DNA of 64,000 nt from an uncultured Bacteroidales bacterium (GTDB lineage Bacteria > Bacteroidota > Bacteroidia > Bacteroidales > Muribaculaceae). A program made the position numbers and the translations under genes. This document shows positions 51,570-59,648 of this stretch, in pieces. Where the stretch lies: contig CACYQB010000016.1 in assembly GCA_902776435.1 (NCBI GenBank), positions 21,073 through 85,072 of the forward strand, in the 5' to 3' direction. The notes beneath the pieces were generated by a model. It searched no databases. It saw nothing but the letters and a program-made list of their open reading frames with translations, and was not told the origin of the DNA. The stretch's first letter is position 1, and every line of letters begins with the position of its first letter.

Positions 51570-52430
51570 TTACCGCAGGGTGATGCGTTGCAGGACGATG
51601 ACGATGGCGCCCTTGTTGTCGAGGAGTGCCATCTCGTTGTTATTGATGCGTTTGCAGGATTCGGTGCTCTCCAGCGCTAAGAGCAGGGCAGTCTCGATGT
51701 CGATGTCCTCGCAGTAATGTTCGGTGGAGTGGAGATCCTCGAACTGGATGGCCATGTCCTTGGTCGGGTCGAGGGTGATGATGCCGTTGATGATATTGCA
51801 TCCCGTGTCACCATGTATGGTTTGCTCGATAGCATCGACGACGACGCGTATGCCGCGTTCGCTCACGTTCTCATTGTCAATCTCCTTGATGAGCCAGGCC
51901 CCGTTCATGGCATCGAGGTTGTGGCGCTTGAGCACCATGATGACGTTGCCCTTAGAGTTCATCAGGTTAAGGTACTGGGCATTGTATTGTGTCTCGAGGG
52001 AGAACTTGCGCACGTCGGCCAAGGTGTGCATGATAGTTTTCTCGCTGGTGACGTTGTGGCACTGCCTGTCTGTGGAAATGAACTCGCCGAAAATCAGGTT
52101 GTTGCCGTTCAACTGGAATGTGCCGTTGATGGTGTTGCAGCCGTTGTTGCCATAGACCTTGTTGCCCCCGGCAAAGTCCAGATAGAGGTAGGTGCGCTCG
52201 ATGGTATAGACTTTCTTCTTGCGCATCGACACGATGTCCCACTCGCCATAGAGCTGCTTGGCGGGATCGGTGACGGTAACCTCGCGCATGGGTTGGTCCA
52301 CGTTGGCCGAGGTGTTCTCGACAGTCACAGCCTTCTTCTGGTATTTCTTGTCTTTCTTCTTGTCGGCTTGCATCGTGGCTGGTGCCATCATTATCGCCAG
52401 CAAGAGGGTGAAAAGTATATATTTTCTCAT
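51570..52430 (-). CDS. Exported protein with two META (HslJ-like) domains
   Basis: A 286-residue protein, started at MRKYILFTLLLAIMMAPATM (52430), a signal peptide. Two META-type domains follow in tandem. The first (about 65-165) has VYGNNGCNTINGTFQLNG and a Cys in DRQCHN, and the second (about 170-280) has IHGDTGCNIINGIITLDP and a Cys in STEHYCED. META domains occur in HslJ and in stress-related surface proteins; the binding partner is unknown. The paired Cys pattern is conserved in both copies. It is convergent with the secreted protein gene. Confidence 0.8.
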   Translation of the reverse strand: MRKYILFTLLLAIMMAPATMQADKKKDKKYQKKAVTVENTSANVDQPMREVTVTDPAKQLYGEWDIVSMRKKKVYTIERTYLYLDFAGGNKVYGNNGCNTINGTFQLNGNNLIFGEFISTDRQCHNVTSEKTIMHTLADVRKFSLETQYNAQYLNLMNSKGNVIMVLKRHNLDAMNGAWLIKEIDNENVSERGIRVVVDAIEQTIHGDTGCNIINGIITLDPTKDMAIQFEDLHSTEHYCEDIDIETALLLALESTESCKRINNNEMALLDNKGAIVIVLQRITLR

Positions 52431-52557
52431 TGTCGAACAGTCATTTTTTGTTTCAAACTTCAAATTTCGCACTTTTTCCCCAACCTGCCCAATTTTTTAG
52501 CGACTTTTAAGATTTCGAGCCATAAAATGTGAAAAATACGGCCCCCGAATAGGGATT

Positions 52558-52589
52558 TTTGGCTATCGTGAAATTTTACCTTACTTTTG
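52558..52589 (+). promoter_or_regulatory. Strong Bacteroidetes promoter of the TPR gene
   Basis: TTTG (52558-52561), a 20-nt spacer, then TACTTTTG (52582-52589). This is a full match to TTTG-N20-TAnnTTTG, placing the start of transcription about 14 nt before the gene's ATG. Confidence 0.75.
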
Positions 52590-52608
52590 TCGTTAAAATA
52601 CCGCAATA

Positions 52609-54702
52609 ATGAAGAAGGTACAGAGCATATATCGTAGCTTGACGTTGCTGTTGGCAGGACTTGCAGCAGCGCTTGCCTCATGGGCTCAAATCAATACTGA
52701 CCAGGTGGTGAACATCGGGCGCAACGCGCTCTACTTCGAGGACTATATCCTTGCCATCCAGTATTTTAACCAGGCGATTAAGGCAAAGCCTTTCTTGGCC
52801 GAGCCCTACTTCTACCGCTCGGTGGCCAAAATCAGCCTGGAGGACTACCGGGGCGCCGAGCAGGATGCGGGTATGGCCATTGAGCGCAACCCGTTTATCG
52901 TCGATGCCTATCAGGTGCGCGGTGTGGCCCGCCAGAACATGGGCAACTTCAAGGAGGCGCTTCAGGACTATGACGAAGGCCTCAAACTTATGCCCGAGGA
53001 TAAGAACATGCTCATGAACCGTGCCGTGTGTGAGACCGAGTTGAAGAACTATGACGAGGCCCAGCAGACGTTCGAGCGCTTGCTGCAGTTGGATCGCCGC
53101 AACGACCGGGCCTACATCGGACTGGCACAGATGAACCTGGCCAGGAAAGATTCCACCGCTGCACTCGAGAACCTGAACAAGAGCATCGCGCTGAGCAAGA
53201 ACAATGCCGCGGCCTATGTCATGCGTGCCGAAATCGCTACCCGCACGCGCCATGACTTTGAAAGCGCCGTGGCCGACATGGATAGCGCCATCATGCTTGA
53301 ACCGCGCTATGCCGGCTACTTCATCAACCGCGCCTACATGAAGTACAACATCGACGACTACTTCGGCGCTATGGCCGACTATGACTATGCCATCGGCCTT
53401 GACCCCACGAGTATCGAGGCGCACTTTAACCGAGGCTTGTTGCGTGCCGAGGTGGGGGATAACAATAAGGCCATCAGCGACTTCAGCTTTGTGCTCAAAA
53501 AGAATTCCTCCAACTTCATGGCCTTGTATAACAGGGCGCTGCTGCACATGCGCACCAGGCAATTCCGTGAAGCTGTGCAGGATTTCACGGCCATCCTCAA
53601 GAAGTATCCCAACTTTGAGGCTGGCTACATGGCGCGTGGCGAGGCCAAGCGCCGCATGGGCGACGTCAAGGGCAGTGAAGCCGATATGGAGAAGGCGATG
53701 GCCATTTTCCGCCGCAACAAGACGCACGTCTCCAACTTCAACCCCGCCGAAATCGAAGCGACTGCAGCCGTCAAGAAGGCCGAGCAGCGGGCCCTCAACG
53801 GTGACCGCGACGAGCCCGAGACCGCCGAGGAAATCATGGAACGCTTCAACACCCTGCTCACGGTCAATGACAAGGATCCCGTCAAGCCCGAGTATGCTAA
53901 CCGCCAACGCGGCCACATCCAGAACGACAACATCGAGGTGGAACCCATGCCCATGTTCATGCTGTCCTATTATGCCAAGGATAACAAACTCAATGGCAAC
54001 ACCTATTACATACGCGAGATAGGGGATGTGAACGAGACGCGATTGCTGCCTGGAACCCTTACGCTCGTGGGCGGAGAACCCCAGTTGGGCGAGGAGGACA
54101 TCCAGCGCCACTTTGCCAATATCGAGTACTATAATTCTCTGCTATCGGGTGCCAAGCCCCGCAGCATTGACTACTTTGCCCGAGGAATAGATTATCTGTT
54201 GGTCAAGAATCCTGAGGCTGCTATCAGCGACGCCGATGCCGCCATCAGGCTGAGCGGGCAATTCATGTTGGCCTATTTCCTGCGCGCCGATGCCCATTAC
54301 CTGCAGTACCGCATGGCTCAGAAGCGTGATGCAAGCACCGATGAACTTCTCACGGGTGCCCCTGATGCCAAGTCCCAGGCCATGTTGCGCCAGCGTCAGG
54401 ATGTGACCAACCTCGACCTGATGTTGGCCGATCTGGACCAGGTCTTGAAACTGTCGCCCAAGAACGTGTTTGCCCACTATAACAAGGGAAACGTCTATAT
54501 GTTGCAAGGTGATTTCACAAGCGCCATCAGCTGTTACACGACTGCCATCGAACTCAAGCCCGATCTTGGCGAAGCCTACTACAACCGTGGCCTGATGTAC
54601 CTGCGCATGGGTAATAAGGAAATGGGCGTGGCAGACCTAAGTAAAGCTGGAGAGCTTGGCGTGCTCCCCAGCTATAATGTCCTCAAGCGCATGTCGCGCT
54701 AA
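52609..54702 (+). CDS. Large TPR protein, exported
   Basis: A 697-residue protein with a signal peptide (MKKVQSIYRSLTLLLAGLAA) and about a dozen TPR units. Examples are ALYFEDYILAIQYFNQAIKA, AGMAIERNPFIVDAYQVRGV, ALYNRALLHMRTRQFREAVQ and FAHYNKGNVYMLQGDFTSAI. A stretch at about 385-500 interrupts the TPRs. Such superhelices are protein-protein scaffolds, probably at the envelope here. It is monocistronic with a full consensus promoter, which suggests strong expression. It is convergent with the thioredoxin-like gene. Confidence 0.85.
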   Translation: MKKVQSIYRSLTLLLAGLAAALASWAQINTDQVVNIGRNALYFEDYILAIQYFNQAIKAKPFLAEPYFYRSVAKISLEDYRGAEQDAGMAIERNPFIVDAYQVRGVARQNMGNFKEALQDYDEGLKLMPEDKNMLMNRAVCETELKNYDEAQQTFERLLQLDRRNDRAYIGLAQMNLARKDSTAALENLNKSIALSKNNAAAYVMRAEIATRTRHDFESAVADMDSAIMLEPRYAGYFINRAYMKYNIDDYFGAMADYDYAIGLDPTSIEAHFNRGLLRAEVGDNNKAISDFSFVLKKNSSNFMALYNRALLHMRTRQFREAVQDFTAILKKYPNFEAGYMARGEAKRRMGDVKGSEADMEKAMAIFRRNKTHVSNFNPAEIEATAAVKKAEQRALNGDRDEPETAEEIMERFNTLLTVNDKDPVKPEYANRQRGHIQNDNIEVEPMPMFMLSYYAKDNKLNGNTYYIREIGDVNETRLLPGTLTLVGGEPQLGEEDIQRHFANIEYYNSLLSGAKPRSIDYFARGIDYLLVKNPEAAISDADAAIRLSGQFMLAYFLRADAHYLQYRMAQKRDASTDELLTGAPDAKSQAMLRQRQDVTNLDLMLADLDQVLKLSPKNVFAHYNKGNVYMLQGDFTSAISCYTTAIELKPDLGEAYYNRGLMYLRMGNKEMGVADLSKAGELGVLPSYNVLKRMSR

Positions 54703-54732
54703 ATTGAGGGTATGTCCTGATAAAGTGTGATA

Positions 54733-55527
54733 TTAATTGGCGGATGCGGGCTGAGTCTGCGTCAGTTGCTTGAGTACGGCCTCGACCTTGTTAAGGCTGC
54801 CCTCGTTCTTGATGAGCACCTTGTAGTCATTGTTCAGCAAGTAGAAGCAGGGCAGGGTGGGCAGGTCATAGAGTTCGCCAAACTCAATCTGCTGGCTCTG
54901 GTTCCAGCCATTAATCATCATCTTGGGATATTTGGCCTTCTTCCACAGTTTCTGGTCGTCGTAGGGGTAGATGGCAAGCACGATGAGTTTCTTGTCGCTG
55001 ATCATCTTGTTGATGAGTTCGTTGCTGGCCAGGCGTTCCTTGACGGCCTCACAGGATTCGCAGTCGGGGTTGTTGAAGTAAACAAGGATATAGTCGGCTT
55101 TCAGGTCCTTGAGGTGGTGAACGGTCTTGTCACCAGGCACGACGTAGTCAAAGTCGGCTGCCACGCTGCCGATCATATTCTTCTTGGCACCCTCGAGCAA
55201 CAGGCGCTGCTTCTCCTTCTCGGTGTTGCTCAGGACATAACTCTCGGTCACATGCTTGAGCACAACCATGTAGAGTCCCTCGTTGTGAAGAGGGTCGGCG
55301 GCGTTGCTGAAACGGCGTTCGGCCAATTCCATCATCTGGCGGTAACCCTTGGGGTCCTTGGCCAACGTCTCCATGGTTGCGTTCATCATAAATTCAGCCT
55401 TACGCTGCTCTAAGGTCACCATCTGTTCCAATAAATTGTTGTACTTCTCGGGTGCAGGCAGTGACTGTGCCTGGGTAGAAAGCCATCCTGCGATGGCCAC
55501 CATTGCGGCTAAAATAATCTTTTTCAT
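54733..55527 (-). CDS. Exported DUF5106/thioredoxin-like protein
   Basis: A 264-residue protein with a signal peptide (MKKIILAAMVAIAGWLSTQA). An N-terminal helical DUF5106-type domain (about 30-110, MVVLKHVTESYVLSNTEK) is followed by a thioredoxin-like domain (about 115-255). The active-site-like motif is NPDCESCEAV (CxxC), with a cis-Pro-type segment DLPTLPCFYLL. It probably acts in periplasmic redox or disulfide handling. Its -7 box overlaps that of ybaK, in back-to-back orientation. Confidence 0.85.
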   Translation of the reverse strand: MKKIILAAMVAIAGWLSTQAQSLPAPEKYNNLLEQMVTLEQRKAEFMMNATMETLAKDPKGYRQMMELAERRFSNAADPLHNEGLYMVVLKHVTESYVLSNTEKEKQRLLLEGAKKNMIGSVAADFDYVVPGDKTVHHLKDLKADYILVYFNNPDCESCEAVKERLASNELINKMISDKKLIVLAIYPYDDQKLWKKAKYPKMMINGWNQSQQIEFGELYDLPTLPCFYLLNNDYKVLIKNEGSLNKVEAVLKQLTQTQPASAN

Positions 55528-55547
55528 TATTCTGTACTGTTTATAAT

Positions 55548-55579
55548 TTTGTTCTGTAGCCGCAAAAGTAGTAACTTTG
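55548..55579. promoter_or_regulatory. Overlapping divergent promoters (thioredoxin-like gene and ybaK)
   Basis: On the plus strand TTTG (55548-55551), a 20-nt spacer and TAACTTTG (55572-55579) form a consensus promoter for ybaK. On the minus strand TACTTTTG (55563-55570) is the -7 box of the thioredoxin-like gene. Only one base separates the two -7 boxes, so the polymerases must compete. Confidence 0.75.
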
Positions 55580-55600
55580 CACCAATAATGATTAAAACGA

Positions 55601-56095
55601 ATGAAAAAAATTGCAAAAACTAACGCTGCCCGACTGCTTGATGCCGCTTCGGTAGCCTATGAACTCATCCCCTACGAGGTGGATGAGAGCGACCTGGGGG
55701 CACAGCACATCGCCGATCAACTGGGCGAGAACATTGAGCAAGTGTTCAAGACGCTAATCCTGCAGGGCGACAAGACGGGCCATCTCGTCTGCGTCATACC
55801 CGGGGCCGAAGAGGTGGACTTGAAAAAGGCCGCTAAGGTGTCGGGAAACAAAAAAGTGGACCTCATCCCCATGAAAGAACTGCTGCCCACCACGGGCTAC
55901 ATTCGTGGCGGTTGCTCTCCCGTGGGTATGAAAAAGCCGTTCCCGACCTATATCGACGAGACCTGTATTCTATATGACTACATCTACGTGAGTGCGGGAG
56001 TGCGGGGGCTTCAATTCAAGATTGACCCGCAGGCGCTTGTCGAGTTTGTTGGAGCCGAAACCGTTGACCTGATAGCCGAAAAGACAGAATCATGA
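55601..56095 (+). CDS. ybaK: YbaK/EbsC-type aminoacyl-tRNA deacylase
   Basis: A 164-residue single-domain editing enzyme that hydrolyses misacylated Cys-tRNA(Pro), and related mischarged tRNAs, preventing mistranslation. Family segments are IEQVFKTLILQGDKTGHLVC, KKAAKVSGNKKVDLIP and TTGYIRGGCSPVGMKKPFPT. Length is normal. Its stop overlaps the aroC start by 4 nt (ATGA), so aroC is translationally coupled. The functional link to aromatic amino acid synthesis is not obvious and may be only positional. Confidence 0.92.
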   Translation: MKKIAKTNAARLLDAASVAYELIPYEVDESDLGAQHIADQLGENIEQVFKTLILQGDKTGHLVCVIPGAEEVDLKKAAKVSGNKKVDLIPMKELLPTTGYIRGGCSPVGMKKPFPTYIDETCILYDYIYVSAGVRGLQFKIDPQALVEFVGAETVDLIAEKTES

Positions 56096-57075
56096 ATACG
56101 ATAGGTAAAATATTAACCCTCACCACCTTTGGCGAGTCCCACGGCCCGGCAATGGGGGGCGTTCTCGATGGCATGCCGGCAGGGCTGGATATCGACCTTG
56201 ATGCCTTGCAACGGTTTGTGGACCGTCGACGCACGGGGCAGGCCATCGGCAGCAGCAAGCGTGACGAGCGGGATAGGGTAGAGGTGCTTTCAGGCATCTG
56301 GCAGGGGAAAACCTTGGGCACCCCCATCGGCTTCATCGTGCGAAATACTGATGCCCATAGTGACGACTATAACGAGATAGCCCAGTGCTACCGTCCCAAC
56401 CACGCAGACTACACCTGGGAGAAGAAATATGGCATCCGTGACCCGCGTGGCGGCGGCAGGGCTTCGGCCCGCGAGACTGTGGCACGTGTCGTGGCTGGCG
56501 GCATTGCCATGCAGGCATTGGCACGCCTGGGTATTACCGTGGAGGCTTCTTTTTCGCCCGTTGACCCTGCTGAACTTGAACGTGCTGTCAAGGATGGCGA
56601 CACCCTGGGCGGCATCATCGAGTGCGTCGTCAAGGGCGTACCTGCCGGACTGGGTGAACCCGTATTTGGCAAACTCCATGCCCAACTGGCGGCAGCGATG
56701 ATGAGCATCCCGTCGGTACACGGCTTTGAATATGGCGACGGTTTTGGCATGGCTGCTAAGCGGGGTAGTGAGGTGATGGACCGGTTCGTGAAACGCGAGG
56801 ACGGCACCATCGGCACCTTGACCAACCACTCGGGTGGCATCCAGGGCGGCATCAGCAACGGTGAGGATATCGTGATGCGTATGGCCTTCAAGCCGGTGCC
56901 TACTCTCATGCGTGAGGTCCCCACTATCGACCGCGAGGGAAATCCCGTGATACTGCAGCCCCGTGGCCGTCATGACGCTTGGGTATTGCCGCGTGCCCTG
57001 CCCATTGTCGAGGCGATGGCAGCCCTAGTCCTGTTAGACAACTATTTAATCGGAAAAACCCATGTGCTCAGATAA
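56092..57075 (+). CDS. aroC: Chorismate synthase (compact form)
   Basis: A 327-residue flavin-dependent enzyme that makes chorismate, the last shared step of aromatic amino acid and folate precursor synthesis. Signatures are present: TTFGESHGPAMGGVLDG, RRRTGQ, YGIRDPRGGGRASARETVAR, GEPVFGKLHAQLAAAMMSIP and NHSGGIQGGISNGEDI. It is about 30 residues shorter than typical Bacteroidetes AroC, because the stretch after residue 150 (GITVEASFSPVDP to GDTLGG) is missing an insert. It overlaps ybaK by 4 nt and the thioesterase gene by 14 nt. Confidence 0.93.
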   Translation: MNTIGKILTLTTFGESHGPAMGGVLDGMPAGLDIDLDALQRFVDRRRTGQAIGSSKRDERDRVEVLSGIWQGKTLGTPIGFIVRNTDAHSDDYNEIAQCYRPNHADYTWEKKYGIRDPRGGGRASARETVARVVAGGIAMQALARLGITVEASFSPVDPAELERAVKDGDTLGGIIECVVKGVPAGLGEPVFGKLHAQLAAAMMSIPSVHGFEYGDGFGMAAKRGSEVMDRFVKREDGTIGTLTNHSGGIQGGISNGEDIVMRMAFKPVPTLMREVPTIDREGNPVILQPRGRHDAWVLPRALPIVEAMAALVLLDNYLIGKTHVLR

Positions 57076-57823
57076 AAAGGATAATATACAGAAAAAAGAA
57101 TTCTTCATCGATTACTACCTCGCCGCTGGCGAGTGCAATCCCCAAGGCGAAATGCCCTTGACGCTGCTGATGAGACGCATCATCGAGGTGGCTACATTTC
57201 ACGCCAACTCATGGGGGGTAGGTTATGCCCGACTGATTCAGGACAACCAGGTGTGGGTCCTCTCGCGTGTGACCATCGAGATGACTCGCTTCCCGCGGGT
57301 CAACGAGAACTACCGCCTGACTACCTGGATTGAGGACTATAACCGCCACTTCTCGCAGCGCAACATGCGGCTCGATGATGCCGAGGGCAATCCGCTGGGC
57401 TATGTTCGCACCATCTGGATGGTCATCGACATGAACACCCGTGCCAGTGTAGATATTTCCCAGTTAGGGTACATCCGCGAGAATATCTCCGACCTTCCTT
57501 GTCCGATAGAACCCATGAGCCGTCTGCGTCCCATCGAGCAGGGCCACTCCGTCGAATACACCTTCGGCTACATGGATTGCGACTTCAACCGTCACGTCAA
57601 CACCGTGCGTTACCTCTCCCACTTGATGAACCTCTTCGACATGGACTGCTATGACAACTACTTCATCCATCGCATGGAGATCTCTTTCATCAAGGAGACC
57701 CATTACGGTGAGACCTGCGAGTTTGTCATCGACGATAGCGACCCCATTGACTCTCACATGAGCATCACCGATGCCGATGGAGACGACCACGTCCGCGCCC
57801 GCTTCCTCTGGAAAGAACGCTGA
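57062..57823 (+). CDS. Acyl-ACP thioesterase
   Basis: A 253-residue double hot-dog protein that releases fatty acids from acyl carrier protein. The N-terminal repeat contains CNPQGEMPLTLLMRRIIEVA and WVLSRVTIEMTRFPRVNENY. The second has YTFGYMDCDFNRHVNTVRYL, where the acidic/Asn/His catalytic residues of FatA/FatB-type enzymes lie. The chain length preferred cannot be read from sequence. It begins 14 nt inside aroC, so the three genes ybaK-aroC-thioesterase are one transcript. Confidence 0.88.
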   Translation: MCSDKKDNIQKKEFFIDYYLAAGECNPQGEMPLTLLMRRIIEVATFHANSWGVGYARLIQDNQVWVLSRVTIEMTRFPRVNENYRLTTWIEDYNRHFSQRNMRLDDAEGNPLGYVRTIWMVIDMNTRASVDISQLGYIRENISDLPCPIEPMSRLRPIEQGHSVEYTFGYMDCDFNRHVNTVRYLSHLMNLFDMDCYDNYFIHRMEISFIKETHYGETCEFVIDDSDPIDSHMSITDADGDDHVRARFLWKER

Positions 57824-57826
57824 AAC

Positions 57827-57906
57827 AAAACTACGAATTACGCGAATTAAACGAAGGCTCCGCTGCGGAAGCCAAAATTAGTTTAATTCGAGTAATTTGT
57901 AGTTTT
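57827..57906. repeat. Palindromic intergenic element, copy B (long perfect-like stem)
   Basis: A 26-nt left arm (57827-57852) pairs with a 26-nt right arm (57881-57906) with one mismatch and one wobble, around a 28-nt centre that itself folds (GGCTCC...GGAAGCC). The arms share TACGAATTACGCGAATT with copy A. It is followed by TTTTAT and ends the ybaK-aroC-thioesterase transcript. Confidence 0.8.
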
Positions 57907-57952
57907 TTATAGTTGCCCTATTGCTTTTCATTGGATTATTTGTACTTTTGTG

Positions 57953-57960
57953 GTGTCTTT
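57953..57960 (+). promoter_or_regulatory. -7 promoter box of the SUMF1-type lipoprotein gene
   Basis: TACTTTTG fits TAnnTTTG. ATTGG at about 57929-57933 is a weak -33 box. The gene starts about 140 nt downstream. Confidence 0.55.
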
Positions 57961-58104
57961 ATGCCGGAACCTGCCCGCTCTGGCTGCAACTGGTTACGAC
58001 GACCCCTGGCCGCACCGCATACGTGTCGTTAACCGTCCGCTTCAAACAAGGAAAGAATCTTTCAAATAAGTATAAGTCTAACTTTAAACCCAAACAACAA
58101 AACA

Positions 58105-58905
58105 ATGATGAAGATTAAATCTTTATTGATTGCCATGATTGCCATTTGCTTGACCATGGGCTTCACTTCGTGTAGTGATGATGAACCCGTCGATGAGCCC
58201 GTCGATGGCGAAGTGTTCACCTATAACGTGAACTCGGTACCGTTCAATATGGTATATGTCAAGGGAGGCACCTTCTGGATGGGTGCTACCGATGAGCAGG
58301 CAGGGGACTACCAAAGCAATGAGACCCCTGTGAACCGCGTTCATCTGTCTAGCTATTTCATCGGCCAGACTGAGGTGACGCAAGCGCTGTGGCTCGAAGT
58401 GATGGGTGACAATCCCAGCCGCTTTTCAGGAAATCTCCAGCGTCCTGTGGAGCAGGTGAGCTGGAATGATTGCCAGACGTTTCTCGCTCGCCTGAACGAG
58501 CTGACTGGCAAGAATTTCCGTCTGTTGACCGAGGCGGAGTGGGAATTCGCTGCTCGTGGCGGCAACAAGAGCCTGGGTTACAAATATGCCGGCAGTGACA
58601 CGATTTGGAATGTTGCTTGGTACAATGGCAATGCCTACAGCATTCCCCACCCAGTGGCCACCAAGGCTCCTAACGAACTGGGCTTGTATGACATGAGCGG
58701 TAACGTCTGTGAGTGGTGTCAAGACTGGTACGACAGCTATACCAGTGAAGAGAAGACCAATCCGACAGGTCCTGCTACCGCCTCTTACCGCGTGTTCCGT
58801 GGTGGCGGCTGGTACCCCGCTGTCTCGTGCTGCCGCGTATCGTGGCGGAACCGCAACACGCCGGTGTTCACTGACGCCGACCTGGGGTTGCGCCTTGCCC
58901 TTTAA
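58105..58905 (+). CDS. SUMF1/FGE-sulfatase domain lipoprotein
   Basis: A 266-residue predicted lipoprotein (lipobox GFTSC, Cys23) with a C-terminal formylglycine-generating-enzyme-like domain (about 50-266). Segments are MVYVKGGTFWMGATDEQ, SYFIGQTEVTQALWLEVMGD, LLTEAEWEFAARGG, LYDMSGNVCEWCQDWYDS and FRGGGWY. Many such proteins have no sulfatase-activating role and act as surface-binding domains. The Cys-Cys pair of true FGE is not evident, so catalysis is doubtful. It is a single gene with a long leader. Confidence 0.85.
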   Translation: MMKIKSLLIAMIAICLTMGFTSCSDDEPVDEPVDGEVFTYNVNSVPFNMVYVKGGTFWMGATDEQAGDYQSNETPVNRVHLSSYFIGQTEVTQALWLEVMGDNPSRFSGNLQRPVEQVSWNDCQTFLARLNELTGKNFRLLTEAEWEFAARGGNKSLGYKYAGSDTIWNVAWYNGNAYSIPHPVATKAPNELGLYDMSGNVCEWCQDWYDSYTSEEKTNPTGPATASYRVFRGGGWYPAVSCCRVSWRNRNTPVFTDADLGLRLAL

Positions 58906-58924
58906 CTTGGCGTAGCCAATAGCG

Positions 58925-58980
58925 CAAATTTCACAGACTAGCTGATGTAGCGAGACCGTCGTTTAATTTGTGAAATTCGT
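58925..58980. repeat. Palindromic intergenic element, copy C
   Basis: AATTTCACA (58927-58935) and TGTGAAATT (58969-58977) pair perfectly over 9 bp, with a 33-nt loop. Flanking bases (GCGCAAATTTCACAGAC and TTTAATTTGTGAAATTCG) resemble copies A and B. It lies between convergent genes. Confidence 0.6.
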
Positions 58981-58982
58981 TG

Positions 58983-59579
58983 TTATGATATGATGCTGGT
59001 GCCGTCGATGGTGGCAAACTGCTCGCGCAGCCCTGGCACCTTGTCGGCATCGGCCTCGATAGTCATCGAGCACACGTTGTCAAAGGCCTGTTCGATAACC
59101 TTCAGGTCACTCTTTTTCACCACTTTCATCACATCGTTCATGCTCAGGTAGGGGAAGGTGAACGACAGCCGCGCCTGCTCGTGGCACTCGAGGATTTCTC
59201 CTGCTTCGATGGCTAGTTTGGCCGCCTCACGATAGGCTACGATCAGCCCTGAAGTACCTAACTTGATACCCCCGAAGTAGCGAATGACTACGATAACGAT
59301 ATTGGTCAATTCGAATGAGTTGATTTGCCCCAGGATGGGCTTGCCTGCCGTGCCGCTGGGTTCGCCGTTGTCGCTGCTCAGGTATTCGTTGCGTTCGGTG
59401 CCGATCATGTAGGCCCAGCAGCAGTGGCGCGCATCATGGTACTCGTTAGCGTAGCGTTTGATGACGGCACGTGCCTCCTCGGCGCTCGACACGGGTTCGG
59501 CAAACGCCAGGAAACGTGACATCTTCTCGCGGTAGATGCCCTGCGAGACGCCCTTCACTGTCTTGTAGAAATCACTCAT
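58983..59579 (-). CDS. YigZ/IMPACT family protein
   Basis: A 198-residue protein of the YigZ/UPF0029 family, linked to nucleic acid or ribosome stress binding. The N-terminal IMPACT-type domain (about 10-115) holds DARHCCWAYMIG, SSDNGEPSGTAGKPIL and VVIRYFGGIKLGTSGLIVAY. The C-terminal ferredoxin-like domain (about 125-198) has VMKVVKKSDLKVIEQAFDNV. Length is typical. It is a single gene, divergent from the membrane protein gene. A -7 box lies at 59590-59597. Confidence 0.92.
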   Translation of the reverse strand: MSDFYKTVKGVSQGIYREKMSRFLAFAEPVSSAEEARAVIKRYANEYHDARHCCWAYMIGTERNEYLSSDNGEPSGTAGKPILGQINSFELTNIVIVVIRYFGGIKLGTSGLIVAYREAAKLAIEAGEILECHEQARLSFTFPYLSMNDVMKVVKKSDLKVIEQAFDNVCSMTIEADADKVPGLREQFATIDGTSIIS

Positions 59580-59589
59580 AATAAATGCA

Positions 59590-59627
59590 CAAATTTAGTC
59601 GTTTTTCCTGAATTATAACTATATTTG
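59590..59627. promoter_or_regulatory. Divergent promoter pair for YigZ and the membrane protein genes
   Basis: The minus-strand box TAAATTTG is at 59590-59597 and the plus-strand box TATATTTG at 59620-59627. Each lies about 20 nt from its gene and they are 22 bp apart. Confidence 0.65.
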
Positions 59628-59648
59628 TGCCAAAAAATAGGAGCAACT

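Larger units (their letters stand above)
57824..58104. other. Intergenic region with terminator and long leader
   Basis: This 281-base gap holds palindromic copy B (57827-57906) and the -7 box TACTTTTG at 57953-57960. The leader to the SUMF1-type gene is about 140 nt and is CG-rich in its first half. I see no gene or clear riboswitch in it. Confidence 0.5.

Noticed and set aside
57921-58118. A 65-codon plus-strand frame before the SUMF1-type gene.
   Set aside because: It starts upstream of the -7 box for that gene, in a different frame, and would overlap its promoter. I treat the stretch as leader.
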